Positions 12,420-19,983 of a DNA stretch of 20,334 nt are shown here, in pieces; position 1 is the stretch's first letter; each line of letters starts with the position of its first letter. A program made the position numbers and the translations under genes. This DNA is from a virus. The notes beneath the pieces were generated by a model. That model searched no databases, was not told the origin of the DNA, and worked only from the letters and a program-made list of their open reading frames with translations. The DNA lies in the IMG/VR virus record IMGVR_UViG_3300028190_000003, positions 1 through 20,334 of that record; one strand, written 5' to 3'.

Positions 12420-14697
12420 CGCATTCTTCCTCACCTTCTTCATTATTATCTTCTAAAGGTTGTTCTACTACATCTTCTATCTTACCATCTAAGGTATTTT
12501 GGTAGTAGGCTGTTTTCCAGCCATACTTATATGTAGTGAGCAAATCCTTGGCCATTACGGATATTGGAACTTCTCCATTCGGATAATTCTCAGGATTATA
12601 TGACCAATTTCCACTGATAGACTGATCAAAAAACTTCTGCATCATAGCAACGATGTTTATGTAGCCTTCATTATCTTCCATGTCCCATAACAGGGTATAT
12701 TGATTCTTTAAAATACTATATTGTGGAACGATCTGTTTTAGTGTTCCCTTTTTACTCTTTTTAACACTCAGATAGTCTCTAGGTGGTTCAATGCCGTTCG
12801 TTGCGTTAGAAACGACGCTAGAGGACTCAGATGGCATCTGTGCAGACAAGGTTGAGTGTCTTAAACCGTATTCTTTTATGTCTTTTCTTAATTTGTCCCA
12901 ATCCATCAACAATTTGTTGGGATAAATTTCATCTACTGAGTCTTTGTAAGTGTCAATAGGTAGTAGTCCCTGTGAATATTTGGTTTTATCATAGTATTCA
13001 CATTCACCCTTCTCTTGCGCAAGTTTATTTGATGCCTTTAATAACCAGTATTGGAAGCTCTCTGATAACTCATGAACGAGCTTCCAAGCATGGGGATCAT
13101 CATATTTAACCTTGTTCTTTGCAAGGAAATGTGCCAGTCCTATATATCCAACGCCTAATGATCGTCTAGCTTTTGTGGATATTTCTGCTGCTATTACAGG
13201 GTAGTCTTGGAAATCGATTATCTCATCTAATCCTCTTACTGCAAGTTCACATATTTCTTCTAGTTCTTCTTCTTTAACAGTTCCAATATTAATAGCACTG
13301 AGTATACATAGTGCAATTTCCCCTACTCCATCGATATGAGTAATTGGGTCTGTTGGTAAAGTAATCTCTTGACAAAGATTTGACATATTTACTTTGTCAA
13401 GAAAACTACTATGTGAATTGCTGTGATCTATATTCATAATATAGATTCTGCCAGTCTCTGCTCTTTCTTTAAGGATATCTGTAATCAATTCCTGTGCATT
13501 TACTTTCTTCTTTGGAACGCTGTATGCACGTTCATACTGTTCATAAAGTTCATCAAATTCATCTGTGCCAAATGCCTCATATAAGCCGGGCACATCGTGA
13601 GGTGAGAATAAAGTAATCTCTTCGTTATTCATAAACCTCTCATAAAACAACTTAGAAATTTGAATAGAGTAGTCTAACTTTCTTACTCTATTATCTTCTG
13701 TTCCCTTATTGTTCTTTAGTACAATAATATCTTGTATTTCTTGGTGCCAGATAGGAAAATGCACAGTTGCACTCCCACCCCTTACACCATTTTGAGTACA
13801 ACATCTAACCGTTGACTCAAACTTTTTTAGAAAAGGAATAACACCTGTATGTTGAACCTCCCCTTCACGTATCTTTGATCCTAATCCTCTAATTCGTCCA
13901 GCGTTAATGCCAATACCAGCTCTCTGTGCTACGTATTTACCGACGGCTAAATCAGATGAAAATATAGAATCTAGAGAATCATCCACATCAACTAATACAC
14001 ATGATGCAAATTGTCTCATTGGAGTTCTAACCCCTGCCATAACAGGCGTGGGTATATTAATCTTAAATTGAGATATTGCATCGTAATACCTCTTAACATA
14101 ATCTAATCTGTATTCTTTAGTATATCTTGCAAACAATGTCATTGCAATTAAGATATACATGAACTGTGGTGTTTCGTAAACTATGCCTGTTGATCTATCT
14201 TGAACCAAATACTTGTCTACTACTTGTTGAAGACCAGCGTAGGTAAAATCTAAATCTCTACTATGACGAATGAAAGTATTAACCTTTGCAATCTCTTCAT
14301 CTGTGTAATGATCTTTTAAACTATTATCATATACACCTAGTTCTATGTTTCTGTCTATTAAATCTCCCAGTGGTGGATATATTTCACTGTCTTTCCACTT
14401 GGTATTAAAGACTTGTTTCTGTATTAAAAATAGTAATAATCTCTCAGAAACAAATTGATAATTGGGATGATCTAATGATATTAAATCTGATGCAGACCTA
14501 ATTAAAATCTGTTGTATCTCTTTAGTGGTTATTCCATCAAAGAATTGTAAACCACTATTCATTTCTACTAAACTTTCTGAAACCCCTGTGATGTGTCTAC
14601 AGGATTTCTCAACCATTCTATGAATCTTTTCTAAATTAATATCAACTCGTTCACCGCTTGACTTAACCACTTTTATGTCGGTCTGATTCATATTCAT
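12403..14697 (-). CDS. nrdA: Ribonucleotide reductase class Ia large subunit (NrdA)
   Basis: A 764-residue R1 protein, the usual length, without intein. An N-terminal ATP-cone lies at about 7-95 (VVKSSGERVDINLEKIH). Catalytic residues are all present: C233 (QFASCVLVD), N440, C442 and E444 in NLCQEITLP, C464 in IALCILSA, and radical-transfer tyrosines Y731-Y732 in TAYYQNT. SNATNGIEPPR is the phosphate-binding loop. The C-terminal redox pair is C759-D-A-C762, a CxxC rather than the CxxxxC of E. coli NrdA. It reduces ribonucleotides to deoxyribonucleotides and is recharged by glutaredoxin. The start forms TAATG with the primase stop. Confidence 0.96.
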   Translation of the reverse strand: MNMNQTDIKVVKSSGERVDINLEKIHRMVEKSCRHITGVSESLVEMNSGLQFFDGITTKEIQQILIRSASDLISLDHPNYQFVSERLLLFLIQKQVFNTKWKDSEIYPPLGDLIDRNIELGVYDNSLKDHYTDEEIAKVNTFIRHSRDLDFTYAGLQQVVDKYLVQDRSTGIVYETPQFMYILIAMTLFARYTKEYRLDYVKRYYDAISQFKINIPTPVMAGVRTPMRQFASCVLVDVDDSLDSIFSSDLAVGKYVAQRAGIGINAGRIRGLGSKIREGEVQHTGVIPFLKKFESTVRCCTQNGVRGGSATVHFPIWHQEIQDIIVLKNNKGTEDNRVRKLDYSIQISKLFYERFMNNEEITLFSPHDVPGLYEAFGTDEFDELYEQYERAYSVPKKKVNAQELITDILKERAETGRIYIMNIDHSNSHSSFLDKVNMSNLCQEITLPTDPITHIDGVGEIALCILSAINIGTVKEEELEEICELAVRGLDEIIDFQDYPVIAAEISTKARRSLGVGYIGLAHFLAKNKVKYDDPHAWKLVHELSESFQYWLLKASNKLAQEKGECEYYDKTKYSQGLLPIDTYKDSVDEIYPNKLLMDWDKLRKDIKEYGLRHSTLSAQMPSESSSVVSNATNGIEPPRDYLSVKKSKKGTLKQIVPQYSILKNQYTLLWDMEDNEGYINIVAMMQKFFDQSISGNWSYNPENYPNGEVPISVMAKDLLTTYKYGWKTAYYQNTLDGKIEDVVEQPLEDNNEEGEEECDACEI

Positions 14698-15710
14698 TAA
14701 ACTCTCTTATACTCCGCTAGTTTTAATTTTGCAGAGAGACCTTTATGCGTACAAGAGTTTATAATATCCACAATATCAGTCTGACTTAAACCACTCAAAA
14801 TCATATCATTAATATCTTTACATTCATTCACTCTTCGATCATTCCAAATACAAATAGAAAAGCCAAGGTCTATCACCTCAGCTAATTTTTTTAGGATTTC
14901 ATAATTTCTTGGTTCGTTGTCATATATTAGGACTGCATTTCTCTTTATGCTGTTATCAATCTTTGTGAAGTCACTACCACCGACAGCAATCGAATTTGGT
15001 AGGAATAAACTATCAATTGGCCCCTCTGTAATATAGATAGTTTTTGATTTGTCCACTTCATTCAAGTTATAGATGAGCGGAACATCATCTAGGAATTTAA
15101 GTGTTAAATATCGTAATGGTGAGTTATTGATGGCTCTACCACTGACACCTACTAATTCCCCATTCTCATCATAGAATGGTATGACTATCCGAGGATCATT
15201 ACCAAGAACTCTATCTTTATATTTCTCTGACAGTGCAGATAAGAGTTCAGAATTCTCAACATAATACAATTCTGTCTTGGGAATCTTCCTGTTAAGAAGA
15301 TATGTGCTAGCAACACTGACTTCCCAAGCATTTTTACAGACCTTCCTCAGAACGTCCTTCGTATTTAGAGATTCGGTTCGCGGTGTGAACTTGAATTCGT
15401 TAGCGGAAGGTAACTTTTTTGCTTTCGGTTTTACACCCTGTTCTTTTAACCACTCTTTCAGATATTCTCTATGAATAACTGGAAAATTATCCTTTAGAAA
15501 TTTAACGGATGAGGTTGCCTTGCCACAATTATGACATTTGTAGATGAAGCTTTGTTCCACCACAAAATGATATCCACGTGCCTTATATTGATTCTTTGCA
15601 GAATCTCCACAATAAGGACAACGGTGATTAAGAGTGTTTTCGTTCTTCCATTTGGCCATCTCCAAGTTGGAGATCACCATAGAAAGATATTTTCTTTCTA
15701 ACCATAGCAT
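14697..15710 (-). CDS. 61: T4-type DNA primase (gp61-like) with zinc finger and TOPRIM
   Basis: A 337-residue primase. A zinc site is formed by C31-P-Y-C34 and C59-H-N-C62. A TOPRIM fold is seen as YITEGPIDSLFLPNSIAVGG (226-245, with E229 and D233), then VLIYDNEPRNYE (260-271) and the CKDINDMIL element. It makes short RNA primers for lagging-strand synthesis with the gp41-type helicase, which is not in this window. The MLWLERKYLS start agrees with the layout of related cyanophage primases. There is no ribosome site; a -10-like TATAAT and an inverted repeat sit directly over the start. The symbol refers to T4 gene 61. Confidence 0.88.
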   Translation of the reverse strand: MLWLERKYLSMVISNLEMAKWKNENTLNHRCPYCGDSAKNQYKARGYHFVVEQSFIYKCHNCGKATSSVKFLKDNFPVIHREYLKEWLKEQGVKPKAKKLPSANEFKFTPRTESLNTKDVLRKVCKNAWEVSVASTYLLNRKIPKTELYYVENSELLSALSEKYKDRVLGNDPRIVIPFYDENGELVGVSGRAINNSPLRYLTLKFLDDVPLIYNLNEVDKSKTIYITEGPIDSLFLPNSIAVGGSDFTKIDNSIKRNAVLIYDNEPRNYEILKKLAEVIDLGFSICIWNDRRVNECKDINDMILSGLSQTDIVDIINSCTHKGLSAKLKLAEYKRV

Positions 15711-15734
15711 TTATACTATTATACAGTATAAATG
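15708..15734. repeat. Perfect 10-bp inverted repeat over the primase start codon
   Basis: The arms CATTTATACT (15708-15717) and AGTATAAATG (15725-15734) are exact reverse complements separated by seven bases. On the minus strand the repeat ends with the ATG of the primase gene and contains the -10-like TATAAT. It could be an operator that blocks the promoter, or a hairpin in read-through mRNA that hides the start codon. Confidence 0.6.
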
Positions 15735-15746
15735 GTGATTTTACTA
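15718..15746 (-). promoter_or_regulatory. Possible promoter for primase-nrdA operon (TAGTAA-17-TATAAT)
   Basis: A perfect TATAAT (15723-15718) lies 7 bases before the primase ATG, with a poor -35 (TAGTAA, 15746-15741) 17 bases upstream. If used, transcription would begin at about the start codon, making a leaderless mRNA for primase, nrdA, the oxygenase and nrdB. The weak -35 suggests a phage activator of middle type (as MotA in T4) might help, but no MotA box is evident. Confidence 0.4.
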
Positions 15747-15752
15747 GAGGGT

Positions 15753-16022
15753 TTATTCTTCTTCTTCGGTCTCTTCTTCGGATTCTTCTTCTACAGAATC
15801 GTCAGGAAGAGGGAGGTCTTCTATAGCCTTTTCAGCTTCAAGTTTGCCTTCAATTCGAGCTTTAGTTTCTTCATACGATGATACTGCTCTGTCAAAGGAT
15901 TCTTTAGCTGATACCAAGCCATCTTCTGACCGTAGTTCTATTTCTTTATCAGAAATTGGAACAGGTTCTACCAACTCGTCTAGAGCTGTTTGAAGTTGTG
16001 CTATTCTTTCTTCATTTGCCAT
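15753..16022 (-). CDS. Small acidic coiled-coil-like protein
   Basis: An 89-residue protein with a helical body (ERIAQLQTALDEL..., then SFDRAVSSYEETKARIEGKLEAEKA) and a strongly acidic tail of about 20 residues (mostly Glu). It is not a family I recognise. The AGGA ribosome site eight bases before the ATG at 16022 is good, and a CCTAAATA octamer lies a little further up. An acidic helical partner for basic or membrane proteins is possible. Confidence 0.6.
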   Translation of the reverse strand: MANEERIAQLQTALDELVEPVPISDKEIELRSEDGLVSAKESFDRAVSSYEETKARIEGKLEAEKAIEDLPLPDDSVEEESEEETEEEE

Positions 16023-16043
16023 AATATTTTCCTATAATATAGT

Positions 16044-17258
16044 TTACTTGTTATTTAGGGTTATTTTTCGTTTGCCACCGATGGTCTTCTTCCCCTTAGG
16101 CACTTGTAAAATTATCTTTTCTACCTTCGGTGGTTTTTTGGCTAGTATAGTCCACGGTCTCTTTGGTTTACGTTTCTTCCCAATAATAATCCCTGCTGAT
16201 GTGATCAATAATAGAACTGCAAGTGGGTCAAAAACAAAGATAATAGCAAAAATGACTGCCCTGATAGCGTTGTCAAGGTACTTGACAGCTTCGTCTTGAC
16301 CGTAAATTACTTCGGCTACATACTTAATTGGGCCCACTTCTCGTTCGAACCCTAGTATTTCTTGTTCGAATACAAACCTTTCGTCCCTGTATACTGCAAT
16401 TACGTCATAGATTTCGTCAATTTCTTCGTTAATTTCATCAGTTTTGGCAATGACCTCATCCTGTGAAGAATTGTTAAGTGTTTGTAATCTCTTGATTTCT
16501 GCATTTGCACCGTTAATAGTCTCCTGTGCTTGAGCTCTATAATTGTCAATATTTCCCTGTAATTTGACTATTTGAGCAGTTGCGTCCTCTTGTAGTTTAT
16601 CTCTTTGGGGTTGTTGTTTGTTTCTTTCTCGAATACCTAGTGCAACATTGTCTTCACTGTTAAATATACTTCCTGTAGTCCCCTGTGAGGTGTAACTTTC
16701 CACTATCTTGTCCAATGACTCTAGGTCGACCTTTAAGCGGTCTCTAACGCCGTTTATTTGACTCTGAGCATAGTCTATATCACCTTGAACCCTATCCCAT
16801 GCACCATCCCTAATCTGTTCCTGTGCCGTTACACTGTCGGTTATATCAAATCGACCACCACCCAGTGTATCAAGTCTTGTGGTAAGTGAAGTTATTTTGT
16901 TTTCTTGTCTTTCAATTTGAGTGTTGTATCGATCAACTTCTGCTTGTGATGATGCAGTTGCATAGGAGGTGTCTGAGGATGCTTTTGCAAGGTATCCAAA
17001 TATCCCTAGTGCTGTGATTAACATAAGAACGACTACTGAAAGGGTTAGATACCACTTTAAGACGTTCAGTTTATCCCAAAAGATGTGAAGATAGGCTGCT
17101 GTGACGATTTTACCAAACTCTAATGCACCTGTCATTAGGACTACACCTAACCATGCACCAGCAAATATGGTTGCAAGACCAACGACTGAAAAGTATGCAG
17201 CGATCGACGCTATAGAAAGAGCGGTGAACAGTGCAAGATAGCTCAAAAATTTATGCAT
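16044..17258 (-). CDS. Large membrane/coiled-coil protein conserved in marine T4-like phages
   Basis: A 404-residue protein. Three N-terminal membrane helices (about 4-24, 27-48, 69-91) are followed by about 200 residues of predicted coiled coil (108-310). A conserved GPIKYVAEVIYG segment (315-326) and one further membrane stretch (RAVIFAIIFVFDPLAVLLLITSAG) lead into a basic tail of KKRKPKRPW and more Lys. FAGAWLGVVLMTGALEFGKIVTAAYL and VFDPLAVLL look like regions I recall from cyanophage homologues, all without known function. The coiled coil probably projects to one side of the membrane as an oligomer. Roles such as membrane scaffolding or envelope remodelling are possible. The ribosome site AGG lies eight bases before the ATG. 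Confidence 0.78.
   Translation of the reverse strand: MHKFLSYLALFTALSIASIAAYFSVVGLATIFAGAWLGVVLMTGALEFGKIVTAAYLHIFWDKLNVLKWYLTLSVVVLMLITALGIFGYLAKASSDTSYATASSQAEVDRYNTQIERQENKITSLTTRLDTLGGGRFDITDSVTAQEQIRDGAWDRVQGDIDYAQSQINGVRDRLKVDLESLDKIVESYTSQGTTGSIFNSEDNVALGIRERNKQQPQRDKLQEDATAQIVKLQGNIDNYRAQAQETINGANAEIKRLQTLNNSSQDEVIAKTDEINEEIDEIYDVIAVYRDERFVFEQEILGFEREVGPIKYVAEVIYGQDEAVKYLDNAIRAVIFAIIFVFDPLAVLLLITSAGIIIGKKRKPKRPWTILAKKPPKVEKIILQVPKGKKTIGGKRKITLNNK
16052..16059 (-). promoter_or_regulatory. Late-promoter-type octamer CCTAAATA
   Basis: Identical to the octamer at 7577-7584 and one base from CATAAATA. It lies inside the last codons of the membrane/coiled-coil gene, 29 bases before the ATG at 16022. 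It could start a separate transcript for the small acidic protein, with a normal leader and ribosome site. Overlap with coding sequence lowers confidence. Confidence 0.3.
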
Positions 17259-17266
17259 AATAAAAC

Positions 17267-17596
17267 CTAGCTATTCTTTAATGCTGCACGTCTCCAAACC
17301 TCATACTTGTCTTTTTTCTTCTTTCTTACAATGGGTTTGTCTGTTGAGACGGCTGCACCTGTAGCGTTCATAGGTGCTTCTTCTACAATTTCATCCACCC
17401 CCAAAGTGGTCTTCCATACTCTAGAGTGTTTAGTCTCTTTCTGCAACTTCAACATTTCATTCTTATTTCCTGTTGCGAGAACTTTTTTGTCAACCACTAA
17501 GGCGTAGTGAATGGGTTTTTCAGTGTCTACTGCATCTTCACCGACTTTAATCGTCTTCTCGGTTATAAATGAATTATATGATTCAATATACGTCAT
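17267..17596 (-). CDS. Small basic-tailed phage protein (109 residues)
   Basis: Two parts: a compact N-terminal domain (DTEKPIHYALVVDKKVLATGNK, then a short helix EMLKLQKE, about 24-56) and a linker with APMNATGAAVSTDKP (74-88) before a Lys-rich tail (RKKKKDKYEVWRRAALK). Short proteins with a P.NATG.AV..TDKP linker are frequent among virion-associated small proteins of marine T4-like phages by recollection; function is not known to me. It overlaps the preceding gene by 14 bases. Confidence 0.65.
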   Translation of the reverse strand: MTYIESYNSFITEKTIKVGEDAVDTEKPIHYALVVDKKVLATGNKNEMLKLQKETKHSRVWKTTLGVDEIVEEAPMNATGAAVSTDKPIVRKKKKDKYEVWRRAALKNS

Positions 17597-18176
17597 CTGC
17601 TGTTACCAATACTCTGTCTGCATCTACATAACCAACATATAATTTGATACCGTAGATGTAACTGTGTTCTCCTAAGATAAGGCATTCCATTTTTGGAGGA
17701 TATATCTTATCGTTTTGTTTTAATTGCATCCTCAATCTGTAAGCTTCTTTCACGGTCAGATTAGGAAAATCAGATGATTCTGATATAAGATCAGGTGTAA
17801 ATCTACCATGCTCTTTTAACCATCTGTAGAACTTTTCACACAACTCGTCTGCTTGCGTTTCGTCCAATTCACATTCCTCTTTGAGCAATGCGAGTGCGAC
17901 CACATATGATGCAAATTGTGATTTTCCGAATGGAACTTTTTCGATGATCTTTTTAAGATTGAAAACTATCCTATGCAAAGGCGTGAGTGAGGATTTTTCT
18001 TTAGTGGTAAAAGGGTTATTCTTAACCATCTTACCATTTTCATCCTCAACCTCTTTGATACGCTTTCCCTTCCTATCGATAAACCCAAACTTATAAGCTT
18101 GATGCTTCTCAAAAGGTGTTGTTAACATCTTAAGAATCCGAAAAACAATTAAAGTGTCTACTAATCTTCCTACCAT
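17583..18176 (-). CDS. Conserved phage protein (MVGRLVDTLIVFRILKML), possibly virion-associated
   Basis: A 197-residue protein. The N-terminal MVGRLVDTLIVFRILKMLTTPF is a hydrophobic/amphipathic helix, then AYKFGFIDRKGKRIKE (27-42) and a helical region FTKEKSSLTPLHRIVFNLKKIIEKVPFGKSQF (57-88). This pattern is familiar from structural-region proteins of marine T4-like phages, but I cannot name it. The start at 18176 has no ribosome site; the octamer CATAAATA ends five bases upstream, as at 7571. A later ATG (codon 17, MLTTPF) is possible but would lose the conserved helix. Confidence 0.72.
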   Translation of the reverse strand: MVGRLVDTLIVFRILKMLTTPFEKHQAYKFGFIDRKGKRIKEVEDENGKMVKNNPFTTKEKSSLTPLHRIVFNLKKIIEKVPFGKSQFASYVVALALLKEECELDETQADELCEKFYRWLKEHGRFTPDLISESSDFPNLTVKEAYRLRMQLKQNDKIYPPKMECLILGEHSYIYGIKLYVGYVDADRVLVTADDVY

Positions 18177-18181
18177 AAGAC

Positions 18182-18189
18182 TATTTATG
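18182..18189 (-). promoter_or_regulatory. Late-promoter-type octamer CATAAATA, five bases before a start codon
   Basis: Between the 3' end of the tRNA and the ATG at 18176 the minus strand reads CATAAATA, GTCTT, ATG. Position and spacing mirror 7577-7584, and the octamer is the same as at 2055-2062. The predicted transcript starts at or next to the ATG, giving a leaderless mRNA. There is no Shine-Dalgarno sequence. Confidence 0.55.
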
Positions 18190-18201
18190 ATTTTTGAGCC
18201 A

Positions 18202-18278
18202 TGGAGCTGGTGGTCAGATTCGAACTGACGACCTGTGGTTTACAAAACCACTGCTCTGACCAACTGAGCTACACCAGC
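18202..18278 (-). tRNA. tRNA-Thr (anticodon UGU), CCA encoded
   Basis: A complete cloverleaf of 77 bases on the minus strand. The acceptor stem pairs GCTGGTG with CACCAGC; the D arm is GCTC-loop-GAGC. The anticodon stem GTGGT/ACCAC holds loop TTTGTAA with anticodon TGT, reading ACA. The T arm is GTCAG-TTCGAAT-CTGAC, with an encoded CCA after discriminator T. The preceding protein gene ends immediately before the tRNA (no spacer), so it is cotranscribed and needs processing. It probably supports translation of ACA codons in this AT-rich phage genome. Confidence 0.95.
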
Positions 18279-18650
18279 TTAAAGATCGCGTAATCTTGAA
18301 GCAAGTGCTTCATCAACAGGAATGTCTACTTCCCAACCCTCTCCTACGTATTCGAGGTAAAGTAGCATAGTTTTTATGGACGACCAATATCCCTGTTCCT
18401 TGATTTTAAATCTTAACATCCTCATACAAGGATCAAATCCAAAAACATTGAACAAACAGATAAGGTGGTTTAACATGAGCCGTTCCCTCATTTCACCATT
18501 CTCATGGTATCTGTGAAGGAGGCGTTTAAGATATCTGAATCGACGTAAGTCTTCTTGAAAGTCTTCTATGTCAGCGCACTGAGGATCATCATAATGCTTG
18601 ATAGCAAATTGCTGAAAATTCTTAGTGGTTAGCTTATCAAAAAGACTCAT
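18279..18650 (-). CDS. Conserved small T4-like phage protein (MSLFDKLT..NFQQFAIKHYD)
   Basis: A 123-residue, mainly helical protein. The pattern MSLFDKLTTKNFQQFAIKHYDDPQCADIEDFQEDL, then RRFRYLKRLLHRY and LNHLICLFNVFG, is one I recall as a very conserved hypothetical in marine T4-like phages (similar to a group listed as DUF7207, from memory). It is close to the structural genes, and its stop abuts the tRNA. No ribosome site is visible before its ATG; a short hairpin lies in the gap upstream. Confidence 0.75.
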   Translation of the reverse strand: MSLFDKLTTKNFQQFAIKHYDDPQCADIEDFQEDLRRFRYLKRLLHRYHENGEMRERLMLNHLICLFNVFGFDPCMRMLRFKIKEQGYWSSIKTMLLYLEYVGEGWEVDIPVDEALASRLRDL

Positions 18651-18669
18651 AATATACTAATATGTAGGT

Positions 18670-18683
18670 GTCTCCAAGGAGAC
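18670..18683. repeat. Short inverted repeat (GTCTCC-2-GGAGAC) in an intergenic gap
   Basis: Six-base arms with a two-base centre lie in the 40-base gap between the 137-residue and 123-residue genes. As RNA this gives a five-base-pair stem with a four-base loop. No T-run follows on the minus strand, so it is a poor intrinsic terminator. It could protect or mark an mRNA 3' end, or be a binding site. Confidence 0.4.
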
Positions 18684-18690
18684 GGGGTTT

Positions 18691-19104
18691 CTAAACTAGA
18701 GAACCATATACTTTGAACGAACCAGTTTCTAGTTGTTCGTATCTCACGTGTAGATTTACCAATTTCTCTTCATGGTCAAATTCATCAAATGGTGTGTCAA
18801 CAGACTTACCTAGAATTTCACCGTATCGTGAAAATGTTAAATCAAATTCTCCAGTGCCCTCAGTAAACTCTAAAGCATTAACGTTTTCTTTACTGTTAAG
18901 ACCTAAGAGTGCAAGCTTTGCTTCCATTTGAGCAACAGCAGCTGCTGGGTTCATATATTCTGAACTTGCTGTATGTCCTAATACTGCATTAATTTTTTGT
19001 TTAACGTCAGCATCATCAATGTCATGAGGAATATGCGTCGAGGATAACCCCGCATCTTCCTGATGTCCGTATTGTTCTTGTATAAAATCTTTAAACTTTT
19101 TCAT
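18691..19104 (-). CDS. Hypothetical phage protein (137 residues)
   Basis: It starts MKKFKDFIQEQYG, an amphipathic start often seen in T4-like structural or prohead-associated proteins, followed by a helical/turn-rich body (VKQKINAVLGHTASSEYMNPAAAVAQMEAKLALLGLN) and a beta-rich end (FDLTFSRYGEILGKS...). I do not recognise a specific family. The start at 19104 is preferred because it has an AGGA ribosome site with normal spacing and avoids overlapping the preceding gene; the open frame extends to 19137. Confidence 0.65.
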   Translation of the reverse strand: MKKFKDFIQEQYGHQEDAGLSSTHIPHDIDDADVKQKINAVLGHTASSEYMNPAAAVAQMEAKLALLGLNSKENVNALEFTEGTGEFDLTFSRYGEILGKSVDTPFDEFDHEEKLVNLHVRYEQLETGSFKVYGSLV

Positions 19105-19111
19105 ATTTTTC

Positions 19112-19375
19112 CTATGCTGAAATTGCGACACCAACACCTAGAACTTCTGCGTGTGCAGCGAATACTTCATCAGAGGCATTCTTCTGAATGATTTCTGTTC
19201 CACCACTTCCTAGTGTAAATGTGCCTATTAAAACGTTAGCAGATGTCTCAACAGAAACTAATCTTGCTGATGCACCTGAGTTATGAACTCGTACAGCGGT
19301 TCCCAAACTAAAGTTTGCACCGTTTGTAGTCGAAGTCCCGCAGGCTGCTTCTGAACCTAAAACCTTTATTTTCAT
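19112..19375 (-). CDS. Small beta-rich protein, probably virion-associated
   Basis: An 87-residue protein with low complexity and many Gly, Ser, Thr, Ala and Val residues (GTAVRVHNSGASARLVSVETS..., NVLIGTFTLGSGGTEIIQKNASDEVF). Alternating hydrophobic residues suggest a compact beta-sandwich, as in small capsid-decoration or tail-associated proteins. Ribosome site AGGA precedes the ATG. It lies between the Ig-like-domain gene and the 137-residue gene, so an accessory virion role is reasonable. Confidence 0.62.
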   Translation of the reverse strand: MKIKVLGSEAACGTSTTNGANFSLGTAVRVHNSGASARLVSVETSANVLIGTFTLGSGGTEIIQKNASDEVFAAHAEVLGVGVAISA

Positions 19376-19389
19376 GTTTTAAGTTCCTG

Positions 19390-19968
19390 TTATGCTACTA
19401 CTGTCAATGTTCCAGCAAGTGTTCCTATACCAGCAGATGAAGTAATGGTTGCGTTACCGCCACCAACTGTATCTACTATTGTTGAACCACCTGCGTGAGT
19501 TACAGCATTTGCACCAAAACTTAATACATCATCTGCATTAGTAGCTGCGTTTGCTGCTGCTATTACAAGATTAAATGTAAGTTGGTTAGTTGTTGAACCT
19601 GATGCGTATACTAATACATGTGGGCCACGACCTGATCCACTACCTTCGTTTCCGTTGGTAACTGATAAAGTAGGTGAACCTGCTACGGTCACAGCTTCGT
19701 TATAACTTACAGTTGCAGATAGTGTAAATCCAGCAGATTTATCTACTGCTGTTGTTACCCAATCTATTGCTGAAATGTCTGCTTGACCAATATCTGTTGC
19801 AAGACCTGTTGAACTTCCAACTGCGACTAAAAGTTCCTCTAGGGTTCTAGCCCCTACAGTCCTTCTTAGCACCCAACCGGCTGCGCTTGCAAATGTATTA
19901 GATTTATCTGTTGCTGATAACCACTTAGGTTTTGCTTCGTCAGCGTCTGATACTCCCCATAATGCCAT
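19390..19968 (-). CDS. Phage structural protein with Ig-like domain
   Basis: A 192-residue protein. The N-terminal segment MALWGVSDADEAKPKWLSAT is a typical opening of small virion proteins in marine T4-like phages. From about 80 on, FTLSATVSYNEAVTVAGSPT, LSVTNG, then VLVYASGSTTNQLTFNLVIAAANA and DDVLSFGANAVTHAGG match the Ig-like pattern found in bacterial and phage adhesion proteins (V.VTGTP.L.L.NG...A.Y.SGSGT..LTF...V). Such domains often decorate capsids or tails and help bind surfaces. GAGGAAAAG ribosome site. Very rich in Ala, Ser, Thr, Gly and Val. Confidence 0.75.
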   Translation of the reverse strand: MALWGVSDADEAKPKWLSATDKSNTFASAAGWVLRRTVGARTLEELLVAVGSSTGLATDIGQADISAIDWVTTAVDKSAGFTLSATVSYNEAVTVAGSPTLSVTNGNEGSGSGRGPHVLVYASGSTTNQLTFNLVIAAANAATNADDVLSFGANAVTHAGGSTIVDTVGGGNATITSSAGIGTLAGTLTVVA

Positions 19969-19983
19969 TTTCTTTTCCTCGTT

